Assembly: GCF_002923755.1 (NCBI RefSeq)
Contig: NZ_PGFZ01000010.1
Location: 71,830 to 135,829 of the forward strand
Direction: 5' to 3'
Source of the DNA: Methylovulum psychrotolerans
GTDB lineage: Bacteria > Pseudomonadota > Gammaproteobacteria > Methylococcales > Methylomonadaceae
DNA length: 64,000 bases
Shown: piece by piece, positions 34,879-44,299 of the stretch
Numbering within the stretch: position 1 is the stretch's first letter
Layout: every line of letters starts with the position of its first letter
Program-made: the position numbers and the translations under genes
The notes under the pieces: model-generated
The model's input: only the letters and a program-made list of their open reading frames with translations
Database searches by the model: none
Told to the model about the DNA's origin: nothing

Positions 34879-36486
34879 TCACCCCACCCGCAAAACCGGC
34901 ACCGCCGCCAATAATTTTTGCGTATAAGCTTGTTGGGGTTGGGTCAGCACTTGTTTGGCATCGCCTTGTTCGATGATTTTGCCTTTATACATCACCGCCA
35001 CGGCATCGGCGATTTCCGCCACCACCGCCAAATCATGGGTAATGAACAGATAACTTACGCCTTGCTCGCGCTGTAAGGTTTTCAGCAAGCTGATAATCTG
35101 CGCTTGCACCGACACATCCAAGGCGCTGGTCGGCTCATCGCAGACAATCAGGCGGGGCTTGACCGCCAACGCCCTGGCAATGCAGATGCGCTGGCGTTGG
35201 CCACCAGAAAACTCGTGCGGATAGCGCAAGGCCGCTTCTTCCGGCAAGCCGACTTGTTGCAGCAAGTGCCGGACGCGGCTAGCGCGTTCGGTCGCGCTGA
35301 CTTCGGGGTATAAGGCGGTAATGCCTTCGGCGATAATGTCGCCTATCAACATTCTAGGGTTCATAGCCGCAAACGGGTCTTGAAACACCATTTGCATCGC
35401 CGCGCGTTGCTGCCTTAAGGCTTCGCCGCTTAATTCATGCAAGGCTATGCCGTCCATAAATACTTCGCCGCTATTATGCGGCAACAGGTTTAACAAGCTT
35501 TTGCCCAGGGTGGTTTTGCCGCAGCCCGATTCTCCGACTAAGGCCAAGGTTTTGCCTGCGGCTAGCTCAAAGCTGACCCCATCGACGGCCTTAACGTGAT
35601 CGACCACGCGCTGGAACAGGCCTTTGCGGATAGGGTAATAACAACAAAAATCTTTGACTTGCAATAACGGCGTATTGACCGCTTCAGACGGGGTTTTAAC
35701 GTGGCTGATGGACGGCAACGCCGCCAGCAGTTTCTGGGTATAAGGGTGCTGGGGTTGCCGGAAAAAATGCTCGGCCCATCCGGTCTCGACAATTTTGCCT
35801 TGCTGCATGACAGCCACACGGTCGGCGATGCTGGAAACTAAAGCCAAATCATGGCTGATCAGCCACAAGGCCATGCCGGTTTGCTGTTGGATCTGTTTTA
35901 ACAACGCCAAAATTTGCGCTTGTATGGTCACATCCAAGGAGGTGGTCGGCTCGTCGGCGATCAACAAATCCGGCTGCCCAGCCAAGGCCATGGCAATCAT
36001 CACCCGCTGCCGCTGCCCCCCGGACAATTGGTGCGGAAAATCTTTCAGGCGTTGTTGGGGATTAGGGATTTCCACTTGTTGCAACAATTCCAGCACCCGT
36101 TGCGCCAAGGCTTGCGCCGATAAGGCAAAATGCAGGCTAATGGCTTCGGCAATTTGCTGGCCGATCGTCATCACCGGATTTAACGCCGACATGGGGTCTT
36201 GGAATATATAGGCGACGCGGCGGCCCCGGATTTTGCATAATTGTAGCTCCGCCAAGGCCAATAAATCCTCACCCTGGACGGTGATCGCTGCGGCGCTGAT
36301 GTGCGCCGTATCCGGCAACAGGCGCAACACCGATAACGCAGTAATCGACTTACCAGAACCGGACTCACCGACCAGTGCAAAGGTTTCACCGGGATATACC
36401 GCAAAGCTGATGTCATCAACCACCGGCTGGCCTTGTTTAAAAGCCACGCGCAAATGCTCAACGGTAAGAATGGGCGACTTCAGCAT
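34879..36486 (-). CDS. yejF: Peptide ABC transporter, fused dual ATP-binding protein (YejF-like)
   Basis: 535 residues with two complete ABC domains in one chain. Walker A motifs are GESGSGKSIT and GESGCGKTTL; signatures are LSGGQRQRV and FSGGQRQRI; Walker B motifs are LLIADEPTTS and LIVCDEPTSA. The architecture is that of YejF, which powers oligopeptide or microcin C uptake, or of fused DppD-DppF. No permease or binding-protein gene is next to it. It begins 7 bp after the MTA/SAH deaminase gene on the same strand, so the two are likely cotranscribed, an odd pairing. Confidence 0.88.
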   Translation of the reverse strand: MLKSPILTVEHLRVAFKQGQPVVDDISFAVYPGETFALVGESGSGKSITALSVLRLLPDTAHISAAAITVQGEDLLALAELQLCKIRGRRVAYIFQDPMSALNPVMTIGQQIAEAISLHFALSAQALAQRVLELLQQVEIPNPQQRLKDFPHQLSGGQRQRVMIAMALAGQPDLLIADEPTTSLDVTIQAQILALLKQIQQQTGMALWLISHDLALVSSIADRVAVMQQGKIVETGWAEHFFRQPQHPYTQKLLAALPSISHVKTPSEAVNTPLLQVKDFCCYYPIRKGLFQRVVDHVKAVDGVSFELAAGKTLALVGESGCGKTTLGKSLLNLLPHNSGEVFMDGIALHELSGEALRQQRAAMQMVFQDPFAAMNPRMLIGDIIAEGITALYPEVSATERASRVRHLLQQVGLPEEAALRYPHEFSGGQRQRICIARALAVKPRLIVCDEPTSALDVSVQAQIISLLKTLQREQGVSYLFITHDLAVVAEIADAVAVMYKGKIIEQGDAKQVLTQPQQAYTQKLLAAVPVLRVG

Positions 36487-36493
36487 AACAATC

Positions 36494-37801
36494 TCAACTT
36501 GCCAACCGCTGTTGCCACACCGCGATTTTGCCGCGTAACGCGGCGATGTCTAAGGCCGTTAACTGGCCTTGCTTCAACAACTGTTTGCCCGCCACCCAGA
36601 CATCGGTCACTTGCCGACGGTTAGCCGCATAAACGATTTGTGAAACCGGACAATACACGGGCTGGGTTTCCAACGCGCTTAAGTCTATGGCAATCACATC
36701 GGCGGCTTTGCCGATGCTTAAAGAACCGATTTCCTTATCCAACCCCAAGGCTTTCGCGCCATTGATCGTCGCCATCCGTAACGCCGCCATAGCGGGTACG
36801 GCACTGGCATCCTCGGCGACGGCTTTCGCCAATAACGCGGCGGTGCGCATTTCACCGAGCATGTCCAAATCATTATTGCTGGCAGCACCGTCTGTGCCTA
36901 AAGCGACATTAATGCCCGCCGCCAAGCATTTGGCGACCGGACAAAAGCCACTGGCCAGCTTGAGGTTAGATTCGGGGCAATGGATGATATGCGCCCCTGC
37001 ATCGGCCATTAACTGGATTTCCTCGTCATTTAACTGGGTCGCATGGACGGCCAGCAACGACGGGTTAACCAACCCCAGTTCATGCAGGCGCTGCAAAGGC
37101 CGCTTACCGCTGTCCGCTTGCGCCTGCTCCACTTCGTGGCGGGTTTCGTGGACGTGGATATGGACAGGGGTTTGGTGCTGCCCGGATAAGGCCAAGACTT
37201 TTTGTAAAGGCGCATCGGAAACCGTATAGGGGGCATGGGGGGCGAATGTGGTGGTGATGAGCGGCTCGCCGCGCAACACATCATGCAGTGCCTGCGCTTT
37301 GCTCAGATACATCTCGCTGTTGTCCGCCCACACGGTCGGAAAATCAAACACCACCAAGCCGATACTGGCGCGTATACCATGCTGTATGGCTTGTTGGGCG
37401 CTGATATTCGGGAAAAAATACATGTCATTAAAACACGTCGTCCCGCCCATGAGCATTTCGGCAATCGCCAAATCCGTGCCGTCTTTGACAAATTCTTCAC
37501 TGACCCAGCGTTGTTCCAAAGGCCAGATATGGTTTTGCAGCCAATCCATTAGCTGTAAATCATCTGCCCTACCGCGCAGCAAGGTCATGGCCGCATGGGT
37601 ATGGCTATTGATAAAACCGGGCAGTAGCGCGTGGTCGGGCAAGTTTTCTGTCGTTACGGCCTGATACTGGGCGGTGGCTTGTCCGGTCGGCAGTAAATCA
37701 ATAATTCTGCCCTCGTGGATAACCAACGAATGGTGTTCTAAGGTAATATCGGGCTCTACGGGAATAATCCATCGGGCATGGATGACGGTATCGACCTGCA
37801 T
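36494..37801 (-). CDS. mtaD: 5-methylthioadenosine/S-adenosylhomocysteine deaminase (TRZ/ATZ family)
   Basis: Amidohydrolase, 435 residues. Metal site pieces: GFINSHTHAAMTLLRG, VHIHVHET, LLAVHATQLND, then the acid/base glutamate in CPESNLKLASG, and LGTDGAASNNDLDM. These fit deaminases of MTA, SAH or related adenosine compounds, releasing ammonia. Alternatives within the family are 8-oxoguanine or other heterocycle deaminases. ATG 37801 gives a family-like N-terminus (VDTVIHARWIIPV). It leads a two-gene unit with a YejF-like ATPase. SAH salvage would matter in cells using much SAM, but that is inference. Confidence 0.88.
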   Translation of the reverse strand: MQVDTVIHARWIIPVEPDITLEHHSLVIHEGRIIDLLPTGQATAQYQAVTTENLPDHALLPGFINSHTHAAMTLLRGRADDLQLMDWLQNHIWPLEQRWVSEEFVKDGTDLAIAEMLMGGTTCFNDMYFFPNISAQQAIQHGIRASIGLVVFDFPTVWADNSEMYLSKAQALHDVLRGEPLITTTFAPHAPYTVSDAPLQKVLALSGQHQTPVHIHVHETRHEVEQAQADSGKRPLQRLHELGLVNPSLLAVHATQLNDEEIQLMADAGAHIIHCPESNLKLASGFCPVAKCLAAGINVALGTDGAASNNDLDMLGEMRTAALLAKAVAEDASAVPAMAALRMATINGAKALGLDKEIGSLSIGKAADVIAIDLSALETQPVYCPVSQIVYAANRRQVTDVWVAGKQLLKQGQLTALDIAALRGKIAVWQQRLAS

Positions 37802-37893
37802 GGCTAAGGTTCCTGATAATAGCGGTAGAAAAGAAAAGGGATAAGTGCCTCGGCAACAGGGGCTTACCCCATTGCCACAGCAGGGTGGCAGAT

Positions 37894-38460
37894 TTAGGCC
37901 TTGGGTAAGGTCACGCCAGTTTGCCCTTGGTATTTGCCGCCCCGGTCTTTATAAGAGGTCTCGCAGATTTCGTCAGCCCCCAAAAACAGCATTTGCGCCA
38001 CGCCTTCATTGGCATAAATTTTTGCGGGTAGGGTTGTAGTATTGGAAAACTCCAAGGTCACATGCCCTTCCCATTCCGGTTCTAACGGCGTAACATTGAC
38101 GATAATGCCGCAACGGGCATAAGTGGATTTGCCCAAACAAATCACCAGCACATCACGCGGGATGCGGAAATATTCGACAGTACGCGCCAGGGCGAAAGAA
38201 TTGGGCGGGATAATACAGACATCCGACTGGACATCGACGAAGCTACTGGAATCGAAGTTTTTCGGATCAACAATCGCCGAACTGATATTGGTAAAAATCT
38301 TAAACTCGTCCGAGCAACGGACATCATAACCATAACTGGACGTACCGTAAGAAATAATTGGCCCGCGTTCCGACTGTCGGACCTGACCTTCCGCAAAAGG
38401 TTCGATCATCCCTTGCTGCTGTGCCATACGGCGTATCCATTTATCGCACTTAATGCTCAT
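37894..38460 (-). CDS. dcd: dCTP deaminase
   Basis: Deaminates dCTP to dUTP, feeding thymidylate synthesis. 188 residues from ATG 38460 ([12 protein letters not shown]), the family's usual length; the frame extends upstream to 38535 but those residues are not family-like. Motifs: [38 protein letters not shown] with the catalytic glutamate, and GVAQMLF at the C-terminus. In related gammaproteobacteria dcd commonly sits beside apbC; here the TIGR03118 gene lies between them on the opposite strand. Confidence 0.96.
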   Translation of the reverse strand: MSIKCDKWIRRMAQQQGMIEPFAEGQVRQSERGPIISYGTSSYGYDVRCSDEFKIFTNISSAIVDPKNFDSSSFVDVQSDVCIIPPNSFALARTVEYFRIPRDVLVICLGKSTYARCGIIVNVTPLEPEWEGHVTLEFSNTTTLPAKIYANEGVAQMLFLGADEICETSYKDRGGKYQGQTGVTLPKA

Positions 38461-38739
38461 TGTCTTATAAATCCCATAATTAACTAAAAATGCCGCCATT
38501 TTATCATAAACTGGCGGCAACACGTCTGGCTGCACAGACTTGGTATTCCCATTATGACCGGAATCTACCTAAGGCTTCCCCTCCCCTATTCCACTACCCG
38601 GCTGAACCTTCCCGGCATTATCGGGGATACAAATATGTTATGGAACGGCAGCGCTTAAGCCAGCTATAACAAACCCAAATTTTCAGGCCGTCAATAAAGC
38701 CAACATTCCGCTTTTACTTAATGTCCGAGGACAACATTT

Positions 38740-39837
38740 ATGAAAAACCTAAGCCCAACGCCTACTTTCCCTTTTATAGCATTGGCCGCCGCTTGTTGGC
38801 TAGCGGGTATTAGCACCGCTGCACAAGCCGATACTAACGGTACCTACCGCCAAACTAATCTGGTTGCCGACCAACCCGGTGTTGCCGCCCAAACCGATGC
38901 CAATCTCCAAAATGCGTGGGGCATTGCCTTTAATCCGAACGGGGCGGTATGGATAGCCAACAACCATACCGGCACCACTACACTGTACGACGGCAACGGC
39001 GTACCTATTGTCGGCCTACCTGTGGTGAACGTGCCGGATGCCAGCGGCGCGGTAGGCAGTCCGACCGGGGCTGTGTTTAATTCCAGCAAAGATTTTAATA
39101 TCACCCCCAATAATCCGGCGGCTTTCATTTTTGCCAATGAAAGCGGCTCGTTAGCCGCTTGGAACCCCAATGTCGACTTGCACAACGCCAAAGTTGTCGG
39201 TACGCCTATCGCCGGAAAACCCATTTATAAAGGCTTGGCACTGGCCGCTAACGGCACAGCACATTTCTTATATGCCACCGACTTCCATAATGCCAAAGTC
39301 CGGGTATTTGACAGCACGTTTGCCTTGGTGAACGCCAAACAAACCTTGGGCTGTGATTTTACCGACCCCAGCATCCCAGCCGGTTTTGCCCCGTTCGGCA
39401 TCCAAAACATCAATGGCGCTTTATATGTGACCTATGCCCAACAAGATGCCGCTAAGGAAGATAATGTCTCAGGCCCAGGCCTAGGTTATGTCAATGTGTT
39501 CGATGCCAATGGTTGCCTGATCAAACGTTTCGCTTCCCAAGGGGCATTAAACGCCCCGTGGGCAGTGGCCGTGGCTCCCGCCAATTTCGGTATCCATAGC
39601 AACCAAGTGCTGATCGGTAATTTTGGCGATGGCGCCATCAACACATTTAATCCCGTAACCGCCCGTCCTGGTGGGGCATTACGCGGTTTGGACGGTAAGA
39701 AAATCAAGATTGACGGCCTGTGGGGGCTGGCGTTCGGCAACGGCGTGGTTAATCAAGCCACCAACAGCCTATTCTTTACGGCGGGCCCGAACGAAGAAAC
39801 CAATGGGCTTTATGGTAAGATTGATGCAGCCCCATAA
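38740..39837 (+). CDS. TIGR03118 family secreted protein
   Basis: 365 residues with a signal peptide (FIALAAACWLAGISTAAQA) and the family opening YRQTNLVADQPGVAAQTDANLQ, then NAWGIAFNPNGAVWIANN, GSPTGAVFN, IFANESGSLAAWNP and the C-terminal GLWGLAFGNG. These proteins are predicted beta-propellers of unknown function, exported to the periplasm or outside. It is transcribed against its neighbours dcd and apbC and is closed by a strong hairpin, so it looks like an autonomous insertion into a conserved gene pair. Confidence 0.87.
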   Translation: MKNLSPTPTFPFIALAAACWLAGISTAAQADTNGTYRQTNLVADQPGVAAQTDANLQNAWGIAFNPNGAVWIANNHTGTTTLYDGNGVPIVGLPVVNVPDASGAVGSPTGAVFNSSKDFNITPNNPAAFIFANESGSLAAWNPNVDLHNAKVVGTPIAGKPIYKGLALAANGTAHFLYATDFHNAKVRVFDSTFALVNAKQTLGCDFTDPSIPAGFAPFGIQNINGALYVTYAQQDAAKEDNVSGPGLGYVNVFDANGCLIKRFASQGALNAPWAVAVAPANFGIHSNQVLIGNFGDGAINTFNPVTARPGGALRGLDGKKIKIDGLWGLAFGNGVVNQATNSLFFTAGPNEETNGLYGKIDAAP

Positions 39838-39876
39838 TCATGGCATAGCGATTACAAGTAGTAAGCCCCTATAACA

Positions 39877-39918
39877 TTCCAAGCCGCTACCACCACTACC
39901 AGTGGTAGCGGCTTGGAA
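39877..39918. terminator. 17-bp perfect hairpin between convergent genes
   Basis: The arms 39877-39893 and 39902-39918 pair perfectly over 17 bp (core AAGCCGCTACCAC) around an 8-nt loop. It lies between the stops of the TIGR03118 gene and apbC and probably ends both transcripts, although no long T-run follows. Confidence 0.75.
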
Positions 39919-39938
39919 CGGGCAAACTCCCCTACCCC

Positions 39939-41030
39939 TTAGCTGTTCTGCACGACAATCGTCGGGAAACGGCTACTGAAATCTTTGGCTTTTAACGCCA
40001 GCCTTGCCGCCGTTTTACGCGCAATCGACTTATAAATTTCGGCGGCACGGCCATCAGGGTCGGCGACCACGGTCGGCCTGCCCAAATCGGCATCTTGGCG
40101 GATAGCCATGTCCAGCGGCAACGCCCCCAGAAAATCCACCCGGTTGGCTTCCGCCATCACCATACCGCCGCCTGTGCCAAAAATCGCCTCTTCATGGCCG
40201 CATTGGGAACAGATGTGCAGGCTCATGTTCTCGACAATCCCCAACACTGGCACATTGACCTTGGCGAACATGCTTAAGCCGCGTTGCGCGTCAATCAAGG
40301 CAATATCCTGCGGAGTAGTGACAATGATTGCACCGCTGACCGGAATCTGTTGCGCCAAGGTCAATTGGATGTCACCCGTGCCCGGCGGCAAATCGATCAC
40401 CAAATAATCCAGGCCTTGCCAATTGGTATCGCGCAGCAATTGCTGCAAAGCGTTGGTCGCCATCGGCCCGCGCCAAATCATGGCTTGCTCGGCCTGCACC
40501 AAATAGCCGATAGAAATGGTCTGCACCCCATACGCCACCTTAGGCATCATGGTTTTGTTATCATGGCTTTCCGGCGTACCCGACAGGCCTAACATGGTCG
40601 GAATGCTCGGCCCATAAATATCGGCATCCAAAATACCTACCGTCGCCCCTTCCGCCGCTAAAGCCAAGGCCAAATTCACCGCTGTGGTCGATTTACCCAC
40701 CCCGCCCTTACCCGACGCGACAGCAATAATATTTTTAATTTGCGGATAGGGCTTTAAGGTTTGCTGAACAGCATGGGCGATAATTTTGACCCCAACTGTC
40801 ACCGTTAAGCTGCCGAAGGTCGCCAAACTGTGCAGGTGCTGCTCAATAGCCGCCTGCATAGTCGCCAAAATACTTTGGGCAGGATAACCCAATTCAATAG
40901 TGACCGTAACCTGATCGCCATCTACGGTGATCGCCTTCACTGATTTTGCCGTGACCAGATCGACCCCATGGTTAGGGTCTATAAACGTTCTCAGCAACTG
41001 CTCGACAGTGGCTTTATCTATGCTTGACAT
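39939..41030 (-). CDS. apbC: Iron-sulfur cluster carrier ApbC/Mrp
   Basis: Cytosolic P-loop ATPase that carries and delivers Fe-S clusters. 363 residues: an N-terminal DUF59-like domain (VEQLLRTFIDPNHGVDLV), then a deviant Walker A VASGKGGVGKSTTAVNL, IDLPPGTGDIQLTL, and the cluster-binding CxxC in HICSQCGHEEAIFG. ATG 41030 has AGGAA 5-9 bases upstream. The 160 bp before it holds no gene. Its usual neighbour dcd is displaced by the TIGR03118 gene. Confidence 0.95.
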   Translation of the reverse strand: MSSIDKATVEQLLRTFIDPNHGVDLVTAKSVKAITVDGDQVTVTIELGYPAQSILATMQAAIEQHLHSLATFGSLTVTVGVKIIAHAVQQTLKPYPQIKNIIAVASGKGGVGKSTTAVNLALALAAEGATVGILDADIYGPSIPTMLGLSGTPESHDNKTMMPKVAYGVQTISIGYLVQAEQAMIWRGPMATNALQQLLRDTNWQGLDYLVIDLPPGTGDIQLTLAQQIPVSGAIIVTTPQDIALIDAQRGLSMFAKVNVPVLGIVENMSLHICSQCGHEEAIFGTGGGMVMAEANRVDFLGALPLDMAIRQDADLGRPTVVADPDGRAAEIYKSIARKTAARLALKAKDFSSRFPTIVVQNS

Positions 41031-41190
41031 GGTTATTCCTGATAAATGGACAATAAAAAAACGGTATGTGGCTCAGGATATAAGCCATGACGTATTTTTT
41101 CAACACAATTTACGCCAACCCAGCCGCCACAATCGGCAGCAACGGTGCAAAAAAAACCAGCCAGCCGATTACCCTCCGTTGCCTTAGCCT

Positions 41191-42729
41191 TTATTGCTGC
41201 ACATTCCGGGTGATTTGCTGCTCAACCTCCGCCAATTTCTGGGTCACTTTGGCGGCAATGTCAGCGTGTTGGCTTTTCCACGCTTTACTCACCACAAAGG
41301 TCGCCGGTATCGCCACTGTTTGGATACTATAGGCATCGGGAATGGCTTGGCTGTAATCGCTGGATGACAACGAGGTGGCCTGATAAATCCCGCTGGCCAC
41401 TAAGGCCGGGTCGTCAATGGCCACTAACTTAAGCGTTTTACGGTTTAATAAGCGGTCTATCGCCGCCGTATGGGGAGCCGCCATATAGAGCAGGCACGCC
41501 TTAGTTTGCACCGCCTTATTAATGGCATCGACATAACTGGCGGCATCTTTGACCGTGACTTGCGCATACACGGGATTCAGCGCGACAAATTTATCCCACG
41601 TCAGACGCGCCCCCGAAGACTGGGGAATCCATACCGTATGCCCCGCCATATCGGCGATGGTTGAGGTATGGGCATTGACATGACAAGCTAAGTGGGCAGC
41701 CTCAAGAAACGGCTTAAACACCACGTCCATCTGTTGGCTATCGGCCTGCGCATCGCCTTGGATAAAGCCCGCATCACATTCCCCCGCCGCCAGTTTCCCT
41801 AAAATATCCGGTGTACCTAGGGTAATGACCGGGTTTACGTTGACCCATTCCACCAATTCGGGCAACAGATTGGTCTGCGCCACCTTATAGTAAGGCCCTC
41901 CTTCAGAACCGACACAAACATTAAAATCGGCTTGGCCGGATTTTAATGCGGCTTCGGAGACTACGGCGGTAGCAGGTACACCCTGAGGCAACCAACTGGG
42001 ATTAGGGGGCGTTGTGCCGTAGTGGCGGCGGGCGGCATCTAATTGCGCCAACTGCGCCCGCAACCCGGCATTAGCCATAGCCAAACGCTCCGCTTCCGCC
42101 CGCCATTGCCGATAATCCCTATCATCTTGGTGGTGGTAGGCATATTCGCCCGCCGCATTCGGATTATTCAGTAACTTATACAAAAACTGCCCGGAGAGCA
42201 TCCCGAAAGCGTCACTGCCGCCATTGGCCATCGCAGGGGCTTGGGTTTGGGTCTGCTGGTAACGGCTTCTTGTCCCCCACGCATCAGGCTCCTGGGCAGC
42301 TTGTTGGTACAGGCTATTATCCGCGTAACGCCGCCGATATTTTTGTAAATCCGCAACAGGAAAATGTTTGGGTTTTGCCGCCGATGGTGACTGGGATGCA
42401 CTGCTGGCGGCAGCTGCCGATTGCAGTTTCGGTGCGTTGGCAACGGTTTTTTGCTTAGTTTTCCCACTATACGGTTGCAGCAAGGATGAATTGTAAGGTT
42501 TGCCAAATTTTGCCCCCACCGAACTGCTAGTGCTTCTTGATATACCACTATAACTTTTAAACACAGAAGAACTGCTGCTTTTCGGTGCCGAACTAAAATA
42601 ACCCGGCCTGCTACTGGCACTAAAAGTATAGGATTTTGCCCAAACATAACAGGGGCTTAATAAGGCTATAGCCAACGGAAAAGAAAATAAGATCGGTTTC
42701 AGGCGGTGGTTGTCGGTAGTCATGCACAT
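41191..42729 (-). CDS. TAXI-type solute-binding protein with long Ser-rich N-terminal extension
   Basis: About 512 residues from ATG 42729 (ATG 42723 and ATG 42771 are alternatives). A signal peptide (LFSFPLAIALLSPCYVWA) is followed by about 100 residues rich in Ser, Ala and Lys, a region rich in Gln and Tyr, and a possible coiled coil (EAERLAMANAGLRAQLAQLD). The last 280 residues (FNVCVGSEGGPYYKVAQ, then ITLGTPDILGKLAAGECDAGFIQGD) are a TAXI-family periplasmic binding domain, normally about 300-330 residues in all. No TRAP permease lies nearby. It may be an orphan receptor rather than a transporter subunit. It diverges from trkA. Confidence 0.75.
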   Translation of the reverse strand: MCMTTDNHRLKPILFSFPLAIALLSPCYVWAKSYTFSASSRPGYFSSAPKSSSSSVFKSYSGISRSTSSSVGAKFGKPYNSSLLQPYSGKTKQKTVANAPKLQSAAAASSASQSPSAAKPKHFPVADLQKYRRRYADNSLYQQAAQEPDAWGTRSRYQQTQTQAPAMANGGSDAFGMLSGQFLYKLLNNPNAAGEYAYHHQDDRDYRQWRAEAERLAMANAGLRAQLAQLDAARRHYGTTPPNPSWLPQGVPATAVVSEAALKSGQADFNVCVGSEGGPYYKVAQTNLLPELVEWVNVNPVITLGTPDILGKLAAGECDAGFIQGDAQADSQQMDVVFKPFLEAAHLACHVNAHTSTIADMAGHTVWIPQSSGARLTWDKFVALNPVYAQVTVKDAASYVDAINKAVQTKACLLYMAAPHTAAIDRLLNRKTLKLVAIDDPALVASGIYQATSLSSSDYSQAIPDAYSIQTVAIPATFVVSKAWKSQHADIAAKVTQKLAEVEQQITRNVQQ

Positions 42730-42907
42730 ATTGCCGTTATGGGATTTAAAAACACTAGGTGGCTTTATCATCGCTTTCTATTAGTAAAATGGCAACTGTC
42801 TAGGGCGAAAAATTCGCTTAAAAACGCGGATTTCTCCCTTTGCCACTTAGCATTGCCGCGCAACAATGCGACAATATCCCCACCTATCGGTAACAAAACG
42901 GAATGTT

Positions 42908-44275
42908 ATGAAAATATTAATTTTAGGGGCAGGCAAAACCGGCACATCGGTTGCCGAAGCATTAGCGGGCGAAGATAACGACATTGTTGTGGTCGATGAT
43001 GATGCCACCCGCCTTGAGGCCTTAAAAGAACGCGTGAATATCAGCACCGTGGTCGGCAATGCCGCCTACCCTCATATCCTAGAACTGGCCGGGGTGCGCG
43101 AAACCGATTTGGTTATTGCCGTCACCGACCGGGACGAAACCAATATGCTCGCCTGTACCATTATTAAAACCCTCTACGGTGGCACAAAAACCATCGCGCG
43201 GGTACGCGCCATTGATTATATGAAAAACCCCAACCTGTTTGGCGCAGACGGTATCCCGATAGATATTGTCATCAGTCCCGAACAAAGTGTCATGGAATCT
43301 ATCCGCAATCTCATAGAATTACCGGGGGTGCTGCACATTTCGGATTTTGCCAATGGCTTAGTGCGCCTGTTTTCGGTAAAAGTGGCGGCGGGCGGCTTTT
43401 TGACCGGAAAAAAAATCAAAACCCTCAAAGGACGTTTAAGCGAAGGGAAAATCCGTGTTGCGGCGATTTTCCGTAACGGTATCGCCCAACCGACCAACGG
43501 CGAATCGGAAATTGCCGCCGATGACGAAGTGTTCTTTTTCGCCCCTAAACTCGAAGTGCGGCGCTTGCTAAAGGACTTAGGCTGCTTGGAAAAACCGCTT
43601 AAGCGCATCATCATTGCGGGAGGCGGCCATATCGGCAAACGCTTGGCGCTGGCATTGGAAAAAGACCATTATGTGAAAATTATCGAACTTAATCCGAAAC
43701 GAGCCCGCAAATTGGCGAATGAGTTGGATAACACCATTGTCTTGCAAGGCGATTGCGGCGACGAAATGCTGTTGCTGGAAGAATCCATTGATAAGACCGA
43801 CCTGTTTTGTGCCATTACCGATAATGACGGAGAAAATATTATTGCCGCCGCCTTGGCAAAAGCCCATGGCGCCCGCAAAGCCATCTGCATCCTCAACAAT
43901 CTTTGTTACAACAAATTGCTGCCGGGTACGGGCATAGACCTCGCCGTGCTGCCTTATGTCGAAACCTTAGGGGGTATACTCAAACATGTCCGGCAAGGCG
44001 ATGTCGCCCAAGTCAGCCTATTACGCAACGGCACCGCCGAAGCCATTGAGGCCATCGCCCACCACAGCCACGGCGAAAACTCTGTGGTAGGGCGCAAGGT
44101 GGACACCGTCAAGCTACCCGAAGGCATTATCTTAGGGGCGCTCATCCGTAATAACGAAGCCATAGGCATACATCATGACACGCTGTTTGAAGAAGGCGAT
44201 CATGTGGTGATGTTTACTTTAGATAAAAGCCATATCCCCAGCATTGAAGAAAAGTTTAAGTCGCTATCGGCATAA
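42908..44275 (+). CDS. trkA: Trk potassium uptake regulatory protein
   Basis: Peripheral NAD(H)-binding gating subunit of the Trk K+ channel. 455 residues from ATG 42908 (MKILILGAGKTGTSVAEAL); the frame is open 42 bases upstream but that part lacks family character. Two repeats, each an RCK Rossmann domain (second: IIAGGGHIGKRLALAL) and a TrkA_C domain (FSVKVAAGGFLTGKKIK and GRKVDTVKLPEG). E. coli TrkA is 458 residues. The membrane partner TrkH is not in the window. Confidence 0.95.
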   Translation: MKILILGAGKTGTSVAEALAGEDNDIVVVDDDATRLEALKERVNISTVVGNAAYPHILELAGVRETDLVIAVTDRDETNMLACTIIKTLYGGTKTIARVRAIDYMKNPNLFGADGIPIDIVISPEQSVMESIRNLIELPGVLHISDFANGLVRLFSVKVAAGGFLTGKKIKTLKGRLSEGKIRVAAIFRNGIAQPTNGESEIAADDEVFFFAPKLEVRRLLKDLGCLEKPLKRIIIAGGGHIGKRLALALEKDHYVKIIELNPKRARKLANELDNTIVLQGDCGDEMLLLEESIDKTDLFCAITDNDGENIIAAALAKAHGARKAICILNNLCYNKLLPGTGIDLAVLPYVETLGGILKHVRQGDVAQVSLLRNGTAEAIEAIAHHSHGENSVVGRKVDTVKLPEGIILGALIRNNEAIGIHHDTLFEEGDHVVMFTLDKSHIPSIEEKFKSLSA

Positions 44276-44299
44276 GCCGTTAGATTATCCTAAGGCCTG

